Below, in pieces: positions 1-6,139 of a stretch of DNA of 6,931 nt (its first letter is position 1; each line of letters starts with the position of its first letter). The DNA is from JANSWO01 sp964351875 (GTDB lineage: Bacteria; Pseudomonadota; Gammaproteobacteria; Pseudomonadales; Azotimanducaceae): positions 1 through 6,931 of the forward strand of contig CAYGQC010000189.1 of the NCBI GenBank assembly GCA_964351875.1. Direction: 5' to 3'. The translations under genes were made by a program, and so were the position numbers. Under the pieces are notes generated by a model. That model searched no databases and was not told the origin of the DNA. It saw only the letters and a list, made by a program, of their open reading frames with translations.

Positions 1-1
1 C

Positions 2-2281
2 TCCGTCGATACCGTAGTTACTACCAGTTTTGCAGGCCAGCACGACACGCTGTACTTCATCACCCGGGAATCGCTGCCCCGGGCGGTCATCAAAGTATGG
101 CAATCGCTCGAGAAATCCGCGAGCTATCGCGCCCAGATGGGCATCTCGAGCACACCGGAAATGGCGGTCATCGTTCAAACGCTGATTCAGCCGAAGGTCA
201 GCGGCGTTTGCTTTGCGCGCGACCCGACAGGGCAAACATCAAACGCCATCATCGAAAGCAGTTGGGGGTTGGGTGCTGCCGTCGTGGATGGGCGCGTAAC
301 GCCCGACCGATTCGAGGTGAACGACAACGGCAAAATGATCGCCTGCCACACCGCGCGCAAAGACTGGCAAATCAGCAACGACGGATTTTCTGGAACGCGG
401 CTACAGGCGGTACCGACAAACCGCAAACGCGTGACCAGCCTCAACGATGCCCAAACCGAAGCCATCTGGGCGCTAACCAGGCAGTGCAGCGAGCTGTTTG
501 ACTCACCACAGGACGTAGAATGGGCCATCGATCACGACGGCGAACTGCACGCACTGCAGAGCCGGCCGTTCACCATCGCTGACGCAAGCGAGAATAGCGT
601 CGACGGCGAGTGGGTCATTTTCAAACCGATCGTCGAGAATTTCACCGAGCCCATGACTCCACTATCGGTGGACCTGTTTCGCCAGGTGATTCCGGGGTTC
701 GGGCGCTTCGTAAACGGCAGGCTCTACCTGAATGCCAAATTGGCCAGAACGCTTCTGCCGTTTCGGCTCAGCCGCGAAGAATGGGCTGACATATTGCTGC
801 TCAGACGCCCCTCGCCGCCCACGATTCACTGGCCGAAGGCGATCCTGTTGCTCGTTGTCGTAGTGCTGGCGTACCCGGCCTGGGGCATCTTTGCTCAACG
901 TGCCCGCCGAGTGTCGAGTGCGCAGTTCGAGGCATTTGCCGAGCTCGCCGAACGCATGCGGCGCTCGGGGAGAAATAATGCCCCGATGGTGCTGAGCAAA
1001 CTCTTTCTCGGGGGTTCACCCTTCCGCCGCATCGGCCTGCGCGTGCTTCAAGCCAACGTCGCCGCAGGTCGCTACTTCCTCTACACCGCCTGGTTGAAAG
1101 CACTCCTGCGACGCTTTGCGCCTGGTCTTGTCGATGCAGAAAAGGATCTCGCGCTGCTCACCCAGGCTGGGGAAGATCTCAAGTCCAGGGATCTGGTGGA
1201 TCGCATTCGACATCTGGCTAACGTCGCGAGCGCTTCAGTCGATGTCAGTACGGCGCTCGCAAACAGCTCGAATACCGGCGAATACGCCCAGCTTGCCCGG
1301 GCACTGCAGGGCACCGCCTTCGAGGCAGCGCTCGATGCGTTCATGGCCGAATTCGGCCATCGCTGTGCGGGAGAAGTGGAACTCATGTCTCCGCGCTGGC
1401 GCGAAGACCCCGGACCGGTGCTGGCCATGGTTCAAACCTTTATGGCTAGCCGAGGCGAGGTGCGGGAACTGCATGGCGAACAACTGGCCGCGATGGACCG
1501 CATGCACCAGCAACTCGGCAGGCGCTGGCAACGCTGGTTGATCGACACCCTGATCGAAGAAGTGCGGGACTTGAGCGCACTTCGCGAAAACACGCGCCAC
1601 TACCACATCCTCTTATTCGACACGCTGCGTAGCAAGATACTGCAGCGGGAACAGCAGCTACTGGCATCCGGCTCGTTGAAATGTCCCGACGACATCTTCT
1701 TTCTGCACTGGCAGGAGATCGAGAAGCTCCTGAACACAAGCTGGCGCTGGGAAAACGTTGAGCCAATCATTCGCAGCCGACGCGCGGAGCACCTTGCCTG
1801 GAGCCGGCGACCGCCACTAATGACGATAAATATGCTCGCCGACGCCGATGCCTCATCTGCGGAGTTGCACGGCCTGTGTGCATCGCCCGGCATCGCGGAA
1901 GGGCCGGCTCGAGTAATTCGCCAGATTGGCGCAGACACCCGCCTTGCGCCCGGAGAAATTCTGGTCGCGCCCTATACCGACCCGATGTGGACGCCGCTGT
2001 TCCCGGCGGCCGCTGCTGTGGTTGTCGAGGTCGGCAGCTATCTGTCGCACGCGGGTACTGTCGCACGAGAATATGGCGTGCCCTGCATCGTCGATGTCGC
2101 CGGGGCGACCACTACCATTGCTAACGGCGACATGCTTCGTATCGACGCCACCGCGGGCACGATCATTCACATCAAACGGTCAGCGGAAACCGACGCTTTG
2201 CTCGACGGCACCACCAGCACGGTGGTTGGCGATGATGCAGGGCAGGCACCACCAGCACCGAAACCGAACGATACGCTATGA
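2..2281 (+). CDS. PEP synthase/rifampicin phosphotransferase-like enzyme (5' partial)
   Basis: The frame is open from base 2, so the true start lies left of the window; 759 residues are visible. The left part is the C-terminal half of a PPDK_N/PEP-synthase ATP-grasp domain: SFAGQHDT near residue 10, then MAVIVQ...VSGVCFARDPTG, SSWGLGAAVVDGRVTPDRF, and DVEWAIDHDGELHALQSRPFT ending near residue 193. A long divergent middle region follows. The C-terminus is a PEP-utiliser mobile (phosphohistidine) domain with YLSHAGTVAREYGVPCIV; the likely phosphorylated His is codon 2048-2050 (visible residue 683). The order ATP-grasp, middle, His domain at the C-terminus, without a PEP/pyruvate TIM barrel, is that of rifampicin phosphotransferases rather than true PEP synthase. 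Such enzymes move the ATP beta-phosphate through the His to a substrate. The substrate here is unknown; rifamycin is not implied, because the middle region differs. A hydrophobic stretch sits at 839-895. The stop overlaps the next gene. Confidence 0.88.
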   Translation, partial: SVDTVVTTSFAGQHDTLYFITRESLPRAVIKVWQSLEKSASYRAQMGISSTPEMAVIVQTLIQPKVSGVCFARDPTGQTSNAIIESSWGLGAAVVDGRVTPDRFEVNDNGKMIACHTARKDWQISNDGFSGTRLQAVPTNRKRVTSLNDAQTEAIWALTRQCSELFDSPQDVEWAIDHDGELHALQSRPFTIADASENSVDGEWVIFKPIVENFTEPMTPLSVDLFRQVIPGFGRFVNGRLYLNAKLARTLLPFRLSREEWADILLLRRPSPPTIHWPKAILLLVVVVLAYPAWGIFAQRARRVSSAQFEAFAELAERMRRSGRNNAPMVLSKLFLGGSPFRRIGLRVLQANVAAGRYFLYTAWLKALLRRFAPGLVDAEKDLALLTQAGEDLKSRDLVDRIRHLANVASASVDVSTALANSSNTGEYAQLARALQGTAFEAALDAFMAEFGHRCAGEVELMSPRWREDPGPVLAMVQTFMASRGEVRELHGEQLAAMDRMHQQLGRRWQRWLIDTLIEEVRDLSALRENTRHYHILLFDTLRSKILQREQQLLASGSLKCPDDIFFLHWQEIEKLLNTSWRWENVEPIIRSRRAEHLAWSRRPPLMTINMLADADASSAELHGLCASPGIAEGPARVIRQIGADTRLAPGEILVAPYTDPMWTPLFPAAAAVVVEVGSYLSHAGTVAREYGVPCIVDVAGATTTIANGDMLRIDATAGTIIHIKRSAETDALLDGTTSTVVGDDAGQAPPAPKPNDTL
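839..895 (+). other. Predicted transmembrane-like segment inside the phosphotransferase
   Basis: This part of the phosphotransferase frame encodes about 19 mostly hydrophobic residues (AILLLVVVVLAYPAWGIFA). It is preceded by PTIHWPK and followed by a basic QRARR, as expected for a membrane helix with a positively charged flank. It lies between the ATP-grasp and phosphohistidine domains. Known PEP synthases and rifampicin phosphotransferases are soluble, so this is either a membrane anchor or an unusually hydrophobic buried helix. The composition is seen directly; membrane insertion is inferred. Confidence 0.55.
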
Positions 2282-2577
2282 CCTTCATCTCTATCCTCGT
2301 TTTTGTCGCCAGCACTTTCCTCTGGGTCAGCGTTTTCGCGAGCGTCATGCGCACCTGGGACGCATGGCACTTCCGGGATCGTCGCCGAGTCGAAGCGAAT
2401 CGGCTGCTCATGCTTTTGCTGCTCACAGGCATCGTTCTCGCGATCTGTCTGCGTTTTGACATCAACGCCCCGCTATACGCAGCTTGTTGGGTACTTGGCA
2501 TACGAGGGGTGTTATTCGTTGGCCTGCGCGCACTGTTGAAACTCGGCTACCGAGCGGGCAATACGAGAAGCGCGTGA
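2278..2577 (+). CDS. Small membrane protein coupled to the phosphotransferase
   Basis: This 99-residue protein has no family I recognise. Three hydrophobic stretches are visible at about residues 3-24, 43-58 and 64-83. Between the first two lies a basic, aromatic loop (RTWDAWHFRDRRR), which by the positive-inside rule would face the cytoplasm. The start ATG shares bases with the upstream TGA (ATGA), and no good Shine-Dalgarno site precedes it, so translation probably depends on ribosomes finishing the phosphotransferase gene. That arrangement usually marks a fixed-ratio pair, so it may be a membrane partner of the upstream enzyme; this is inference from gene order only. The N-terminus could alternatively be a signal anchor. 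Confidence 0.75.
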   Translation: MTFISILVFVASTFLWVSVFASVMRTWDAWHFRDRRRVEANRLLMLLLLTGIVLAICLRFDINAPLYAACWVLGIRGVLFVGLRALLKLGYRAGNTRSA

Positions 2578-2720
2578 CAGGCAACCCTCGCATTTTTGTC
2601 CCAAACGGGGCCTTTGTCGCTGCTGGCTGACGGGTTCTCGCCAAGCCGCTGGGTTATGCTCTCGTGCTAGCAGACCAGCGTCCAAAACAATCACTAGAAC
2701 AAACACGAGGCGAATGAGAG
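2578..2720 (+). other. Intergenic spacer before the LLM oxidoreductase
   Basis: These 143 bases separate the membrane protein from the LLM gene. I found no convincing paired -35/-10 promoter and no hairpin followed by a T run. A TATGCT (2655-2660) could act as a -10 but lacks a good -35 partner. A GAGG at 2707-2710, ten bases before the ATG, is the probable ribosome binding site of the LLM gene. The spacer is long enough for an independent promoter, so I do not assume that the LLM gene belongs to the upstream operon. Confidence 0.4.
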
Positions 2721-3674
2721 ATGGCTTTATCTCTGGGAGTGCATGTCGGCCAACAGAACATGCCGATGAAAGACTTACGAGCGCTCTGGCGACGCCTGGA
2801 TGATGCTGGTGTTGACTGGATCTCGGCCTGGGATCACTTCTACGAAGCGCCACCGAAAGGCGGCAGCGAGCCACACTTCGAAGCTCTCGCGACTCTGGGC
2901 GCTCTGGCAGCCGAGACGCGCAACGCGCGTCTTGGATGCCTGGTTTTCTACGTTGGCTATCGCAACCCAGCGATGCTCGCGAAGGCAGCCACTACCCTGG
3001 ATCACATCAGCGACGGCCGCTTTGAACTCGGCATGGGCGCCGGTTGGCACGTATGGGAGGCGACGGCCTACGGCTACTCTTTCCCGGACATCGGCACGCG
3101 CCTGGATATGCTCGAGGAGGCGATTACCGTCGTGCGGCGAATGCTCACCGAGGAGCGCACCACCTTCTCCGGACATCACTTTCAGGTCGATGACGCGTCA
3201 TGTCTCCCCGCCCCTGTTCAGCAACGGCTGCCGATCTGGGTAGGTGGAGTCGGCGAGAAGCGCACACTCAAAATCGCAGCAGACCATGCTGATGGCTGGA
3301 ACGCCGCCTATCTGGCTCCGGCGGAATACCGGCGTCTCAATGGCGTATTGGACGATTGGTGCGCCGAAGCCGACAGAGCCCCCTCAAGCCTTCGTCGCAG
3401 CGTCAACCTGCTCTTCAATCTCGGCTCAAGTAAGAGCGCGCAATCGGATCAAGCCGCATTGCTCCAACGCGATTGGGGTGACATGGCATCTCGGATTGCC
3501 GGCGGCGCACTGATTGGCGAACCGTCCCAGGCGATCGACACGATCGGCGAGTACATCGATGCGGGCGCCCAGGAGATCAATATCGCGCTGCGAGCACCCT
3601 GGGACGAGAAAGCACTCGATACCTACCTCACCGACATCATGCCCGCTGTCCGCAAGGCTGCCCCGGCGAGCTAA
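2721..3674 (+). CDS. LLM-class F420-dependent-type oxidoreductase (Rv1855c/TIGR03560-like)
   Basis: This 317-residue protein is full length for the luciferase-like monooxygenase superfamily, a TIM barrel binding F420 or FMN. Recognisable segments are HVGQQNMPMKDLRALWRRLD at the N-terminus, SAWDHFY near residues 35-41, YRNPAMLAKAATTLDHISDG followed by FELGMGAGWH near residues 90-115, YGYSFPDIGTRLDMLEEAI after that, and PIWVGGVGEKRTLKIAADHADGWN near residues 170-195. This order matches the 'probable F420-dependent oxidoreductase, Rv1855c family'. The substrate is unknown. Start choice: the ATG at 2721 has GAGG ten bases upstream, and the protein begins directly with the first barrel strand (LSLGVHVGQQN). 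Cofactor use is uncertain: the family name says F420, but many proteobacterial members have not been tested and could use FMN. The gene is convergent with the TMEM220-like gene. Confidence 0.9.
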   Translation: MALSLGVHVGQQNMPMKDLRALWRRLDDAGVDWISAWDHFYEAPPKGGSEPHFEALATLGALAAETRNARLGCLVFYVGYRNPAMLAKAATTLDHISDGRFELGMGAGWHVWEATAYGYSFPDIGTRLDMLEEAITVVRRMLTEERTTFSGHHFQVDDASCLPAPVQQRLPIWVGGVGEKRTLKIAADHADGWNAAYLAPAEYRRLNGVLDDWCAEADRAPSSLRRSVNLLFNLGSSKSAQSDQAALLQRDWGDMASRIAGGALIGEPSQAIDTIGEYIDAGAQEINIALRAPWDEKALDTYLTDIMPAVRKAAPAS

Positions 3675-3741
3675 CCGGTTTCAGGAGCGCGGCGTTGTGC
3701 CTACTCTCCTCGGGGGACATTGCGAGGCGTACGAAGCAAGG

Positions 3742-3781
3742 TGCGACCGCACTGTCACGCTCGCCAAACTTAGCGGTCGCA
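3742..3781. repeat. Inverted repeat (9-bp stem, 22-base loop)
   Basis: TGCGACCGC at 3742-3750 is the exact reverse complement of GCGGTCGCA at 3773-3781. The GC-rich stem with a 22-base loop lies 68 bases after the LLM stop codon. There is no T run after either arm, so a factor-independent terminator is not supported. It could stabilise the mRNA 3' end or be part of a dispersed intergenic repeat. Confidence 0.5.
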
Positions 3782-3814
3782 GAGTGAAGCAAGGACAGAG
3801 TGAAGCAAGAACAG
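3780..3814. repeat. Short tandem duplication, 16-bp period
   Basis: CAGAGTGAAGCAAG occurs at 3780-3793 and again at 3796-3809, and the next unit begins again with CAG (3812-3814) before the match is lost. A related GAAGCAAG lies at 3733-3740, on the other side of the neighbouring hairpin arm. Two copies are too few for a functional array; this is most simply a local slippage duplication or part of an intergenic repeat. Confidence 0.6.
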
Positions 3815-3947
3815 GCGCAGGAATCGCGAAGAACGAAAGCGATCAAAATCAGACTCGCTGTTCGTGATCGCCACGGACCGAATCAAACACGGCTTGCTGG
3901 TGTGGTGCGCGCCGGCGCATCAGGCAGGATCGACAGTCGCCGGGCGC

Positions 3948-3964
3948 AAAACTGCGAGAGTTTT
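3948..3964 (-). terminator. Weak hairpin at the 3' end of the TMEM220-like gene
   Basis: AAAACT (3948-3953) pairs with AGTTTT (3959-3964) around a 5-base loop GCGAG, overlapping the TAA stop of the minus-strand gene. The stem is short and AT-rich and the T run is part of the stem, so it is at best a poor terminator. Confidence 0.2.
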
Positions 3965-4379
3965 AGTCGGCGGTGCTTTCGAGACGACGAGGCGCGGTGA
4001 AAAATGCTCGTCGTTTGGTTCGCCGCGCTTCGTCACAACGCGCTTTGAGTCGGCAACTGTAGTCTGACAGCACAGAAATCATGGCAAAGGCGCCGAACAA
4101 CAGGCCTATCGCATCGAGGCCTCGCAGCGTGGTGTACCAATCGCCCATAAGGTAGGGCGCGAGGCGAAAGAAGCCGGCGAAGTAGAAGAACATCGCAATC
4201 GTTGCAAAGAGCGCCAGCACCCTGGCACTTAATCGAGTAAGACGATCACTCAGCGTCAGCAGCGTCAGCACTGCGCCAGTCATGTAGACAGATATCCAAT
4301 ACACAGGTTCGGGCGCCGTCAGGTGTACCGCCGCAAACGCGAGGAAAACCAGACCAATAAATCCGTGCAGGTACTGCAT
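3963..4379 (-). CDS. TMEM220-like four-helix membrane protein
   Basis: From the ATG at 4379 this is 138 residues. Four hydrophobic helices lie near residues 3-20, 26-43, 53-71 and 88-105, followed by a very basic tail (RLKARCDEARRTKRR). The N-terminal pattern, GLVFLAFAAVHLTAPEPVYWISVYMTGAVLTLL, resembles the 'Transmembrane family 220' proteins (human TMEM220 has a similar NDPDAELWVVVYTIPAVLTLL stretch), recalled from memory and not computed. The biochemical role of that family is unknown. A TTG at 4403 would add eight residues (MVRLGSAY), but neither start has a strong Shine-Dalgarno site; I prefer the ATG because it places the first helix at the N-terminus. The gene is convergent with the LLM gene and 229 bases downstream of the transporter gene on the same strand, probably with its own promoter in that gap. 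Confidence 0.7.
   Translation of the reverse strand: MQYLHGFIGLVFLAFAAVHLTAPEPVYWISVYMTGAVLTLLTLSDRLTRLSARVLALFATIAMFFYFAGFFRLAPYLMGDWYTTLRGLDAIGLLFGAFAMISVLSDYSCRLKARCDEARRTKRRAFFTAPRRLESTAD
3984..4014. repeat. Inverted repeat in the 3' end of the TMEM220-like gene
   Basis: ACGACGAG (3984-3991) and CTCGTCGT (4007-4014) are perfect reverse complements separated by 15 bases. They lie in the codons of the basic C-terminal tail, just before the stop. The stem could form in the mRNA of either strand, close to where the two convergent transcripts meet. Confidence 0.45.
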
Positions 4380-4608
4380 ATACGCGCTACCGAGCCTAAC
4401 CAAAGGACAGGACTTAAGTGTGCCAGCCGAATTGCTGCGGTCAATGTTTTGTTACAAAAGGTGACAATTGAATCGGTAAAAACACAGTAAATCGGCCACA
4501 TTTAGATCGGAAAGCGAACATGAAGGCGTTTTTTATAACCAATATCAATTTTGTGCGGATTTTAGCCCCAGGGGCCCCGCGAACAGGCAAATCCCGCCTG
4601 ATACAGCG
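4380..4608. other. AT-richer intergenic region upstream of the TMEM220-like gene
   Basis: These 229 bases separate the transporter stop codon from the TMEM220-like start. The part from about 4440 to 4560 is clearly richer in A and T than its surroundings, as promoter regions often are, and it holds an operator-like palindrome at 4449-4467. I could not assign a confident -35/-10 pair. Near the transporter end there are GC-rich short repeats: CAGGC/GCCTG (4584-4600) with a 7-base loop, and GGGGCCCC (4571-4578). These might form weak hairpins at the transporter 3' end, but no T tract follows the stems. Confidence 0.4.
4449..4467. promoter_or_regulatory. Operator-like imperfect palindrome
   Basis: TTGTTAC, five bases AAAAG, then GTGACAA: the 7-bp arms match as reverse complements with one mismatch. 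The size and the TGT...ACA form are typical of sites for dimeric bacterial regulators. It lies 70 bases upstream of the TMEM220-like start. The regulator is unknown; the TetR of this window is one candidate among many. Confidence 0.3.
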
Positions 4609-5369
4609 CTAGAGGCCGAGGCCATCCCAAACCAGCTTACCGCCAACCACAATCAGCGACGCGTAGACCACGCTAAAGAACAGCGCCTCGTTTACGCGCG
4701 TGTGCAGCCACGCTCCGAGCATTACGCCAACGGGTGCTAACGGCAGCAAAACCGCAGACGTTGCCAGGTTAGAGACATCGAGTTGGCCCAGCAGCAGATA
4801 CGGTACTACTTTGCTCCAGTTGACGAGAAAGAAGAACGCGACAAGCGTCGCCTGGAACGTCGTTCGATCCAGTTTTTGCGGGAGCAGAAACGCATACGCC
4901 GGAGGCCCACCCGCGTGGATGCCAAAGCTTGTGAACCCGGCAATCGCTCCCCAAGCCGTGCCTGCAAACCAGCCAGCGGCGCGGGCGGGCCGGCCTGAAG
5001 ACCGGGAAACAAAATGACTGGCGCCGTAATACAGGGCGATCGAGCCTATCAACACTCGCAGAGAATCGGCCGAGAACAGCTCGAACGTCTGCCAGCCCAC
5101 GGCCGTTCCCAGAAACGCTCCCGGTAGCAACATTCGCAGGCTCGCCGAATGCCAGCGGCGCCAGTACGTTCGCAGNNNNNNNNNNGCGCCATCGCGTCCA
5201 TAACCATGAGCAAAGGCAGAAGAATTGCGGCCGCACGAATCGGTCCGATCGTCAGCGCCATGAGCGGCACACCAATGACACCGATGCCGCCACCGAGGCC
5301 GCCCTTTGCCACGCCGATGACAAGCACAGCGAGCGCCGCAGTGACGTAGAAAACTGGGTCCGTAATCAA
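4609..5369 (-). CDS. TauE/SafE-family membrane transporter, frame interrupted by an N gap
   Basis: The N-terminal 61 residues, with VAKGGLGGGIGVIGVPLMAL near 20-39 and AAAILLPLLMVMDAMA near 46-61, are the classic first half of a TauE/SafE permease. After ten Ns, the frame shifts to one that continues with RMLLPGAFLGTAVGW, then GAIAGFTSFGIHAGGPPAYAFLLPQ, the second-half glycine/proline motif of the family. Joined, the protein is about 250 residues, the usual length, with many hydrophobic helices. The frame difference is best explained by the wrong length of the N run, not by a real mutation. The start is a TTG at 5369, since an in-frame stop lies just upstream and no ATG or GTG occurs before the first helix; the ribosome site is weak. 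The family exports sulfite, sulfoacetate or other small organic anions; the substrate here is unknown. It follows tetR by 42 bases, so it is probably in that operon. Confidence 0.85.
5176..5185. other. Assembly gap (10 Ns)
   Basis: Ten Ns lie inside the transporter gene, right after the MDAMA codons on the minus strand. The reading frame before and after the gap agrees only if the missing sequence is 2, 5, 8 or 11 bases (any length of 3n+2), so the ten Ns are a placeholder rather than a measured length. Confidence 0.95.
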
Positions 5370-5411
5370 GCGAGCTCGCTAGCGCAAACGCGGCAATCGA
5401 GACAGGACACG

Positions 5412-6080
5412 CTATTGACGCGATTCGACGTACTGCACCCGATAGCGCGGTTTGCTGCTCGAACGCAGCACTTTCAGAAACTGGCGCACCGATATGTGAT
5501 CGCCATTGCCGGCTTCGGCCGTAGCCTCGCCCAATGCCGAGCGAACCATGGCTCCGAGCGCAAGCGTCATGAGGGCGTCCCACTGCGCTTCCTGCTCCGG
5601 AGCCAGTTGCTGGCCAACCGCCCGGGCAACCTCGCGCAAGCCGTCGCTAAGCAGCGCTCGAAGCTCGTTCTGACGAGCCGATTCCGCAAGCAATACCACA
5701 AACAGTGGCGCATCCAGAGCGACGGTTAAGTCCGCCTCGCCGCCTGGCTTGTTCAGCGCAAGCTGCGCCGGGACTCTCTCCACCCACCGATCGGCGAGCG
5801 CGAGAACAATAGCAATTTTGCTATCGAACTGATGGTACAGCGCGCCTTTGGAGAGCTCGCACCTTGCGGCGATGTCCTCCATTCGCGTTGCCTGAAAGCC
5901 AGCGCGCGCGAAACACTCAGCCGCGGCATCAAGAATCTGGCGCTTACGAGCTTCTGGGGGCTGATGGCGAGTCACGTAGGGAGCAGCTTCCTGGGCGGGG
6001 ATCGACAGTACGCGACCGTTATAAACGAGTGCGCCGAACATTGCGACGCCGCTGAGGACGCAGACCGCGCGACGGCTCAT
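5412..6080 (-). CDS. TetR-family transcriptional regulator with N-terminal extension
   Basis: The DNA-binding domain is clear at about residues 46-93: RKRQILDAAAECFARAGF, then the helix-turn-helix TRMEDIAARCELSKGALYHQF, followed by DSK. The rest (about 94-222) is the variable ligand-binding and dimerisation part, whose ligand cannot be read from sequence. The ATG at 6080 has a strong ribosome site (GAAGAGGG at 6087-6094, six bases away). This start puts about 45 residues before the TetR domain, with a hydrophobic stretch at residues 6-20 (VCVLSGVAMFGALVY) after an Arg-Arg. The alternative GTG at 5975 would give a standard 187-residue TetR but has only a distant, weak ribosome site. The gene is divergent from the crotonase and probably cotranscribed with the transporter downstream; TetR proteins commonly repress such adjacent genes and themselves. 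Confidence 0.9.
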   Translation of the reverse strand: MSRRAVCVLSGVAMFGALVYNGRVLSIPAQEAAPYVTRHQPPEARKRQILDAAAECFARAGFQATRMEDIAARCELSKGALYHQFDSKIAIVLALADRWVERVPAQLALNKPGGEADLTVALDAPLFVVLLAESARQNELRALLSDGLREVARAVGQQLAPEQEAQWDALMTLALGAMVRSALGEATAEAGNGDHISVRQFLKVLRSSSKPRYRVQYVESRQ

Positions 6081-6086
6081 CCAATA

Positions 6087-6094
6087 CCCTCTTC
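6087..6094 (-). promoter_or_regulatory. Ribosome binding site deciding the tetR start
   Basis: On the minus strand the bases read GAAGAGGG, close to the Shine-Dalgarno consensus, six bases before the ATG at 6080. This is the best ribosome site near any candidate tetR start, and it supports the long form of the protein. Confidence 0.6.
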
Positions 6095-6110
6095 ACCAAA
6101 CTTTGCGCGC

Positions 6111-6139
6111 TCGACAAGGTTGCGCGACACTGAGCGAAT
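6111..6139 (+). promoter_or_regulatory. Possible crotonase promoter
   Basis: TCGACA (6111-6116) matches five of six bases of the -35 consensus, and GCGAAT (6134-6139) matches three of six at the -10, with a 17-base spacer. It would start transcription about 30 bases before the crotonase ATG. The -10 match is weak. Its appeal is the position: the inverted repeat at 6130-6148 overlaps it. Confidence 0.25.

Larger units (their letters stand above)
3675..3962. other. Non-coding region between convergent genes
   Basis: These 288 bases lie between the LLM gene (+) and the TMEM220-like gene (-). Short open frames are present, but none has family-like sequence. The region holds a 9-bp inverted repeat (3742-3750 with 3773-3781), a 16-bp-period tandem duplication (3780-3814), a perfect 10-bp palindrome GCGCCGGCGC (3909-3918) and a small AT hairpin (3948-3964). 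No canonical rho-independent terminator with a T tract is visible for the LLM gene. Confidence 0.5.

Noticed and set aside
97..501. Open frame of 134 codons on the + strand
   Set aside because: It overlaps the phosphotransferase in another frame, and its protein is Arg-rich with no family features; a shadow of the GC-rich coding sequence.
2627..2660. Promoter for the LLM gene
   Set aside because: TATGCT could be a -10, but no -35 match lies at 16-18 bases; too weak to list as a promoter.
3780..3814. Possible CRISPR-like repeat
   Set aside because: Only two copies with a two-base gap between them and no spacer; not an array.
3514..3867. Open frame covering the LLM 3' end and the intergenic region (+)
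   Set aside because: Half of it overlaps the LLM gene, and the remainder has repetitive, charged composition explained by the tandem duplication; no ribosome site or family resemblance.
4520..4612. Possible 30-residue leader-like peptide on the + strand
   Set aside because: It has only a weak ribosome site, no downstream gene on its strand, and ends across the transporter stop codon.
5370..5583. Upstream extension of the transporter frame into the tetR gene
   Set aside because: The extension runs out of frame over tetR and joins the transporter only through the Ns. The true N-terminus is in the other frame, starting at 5369.
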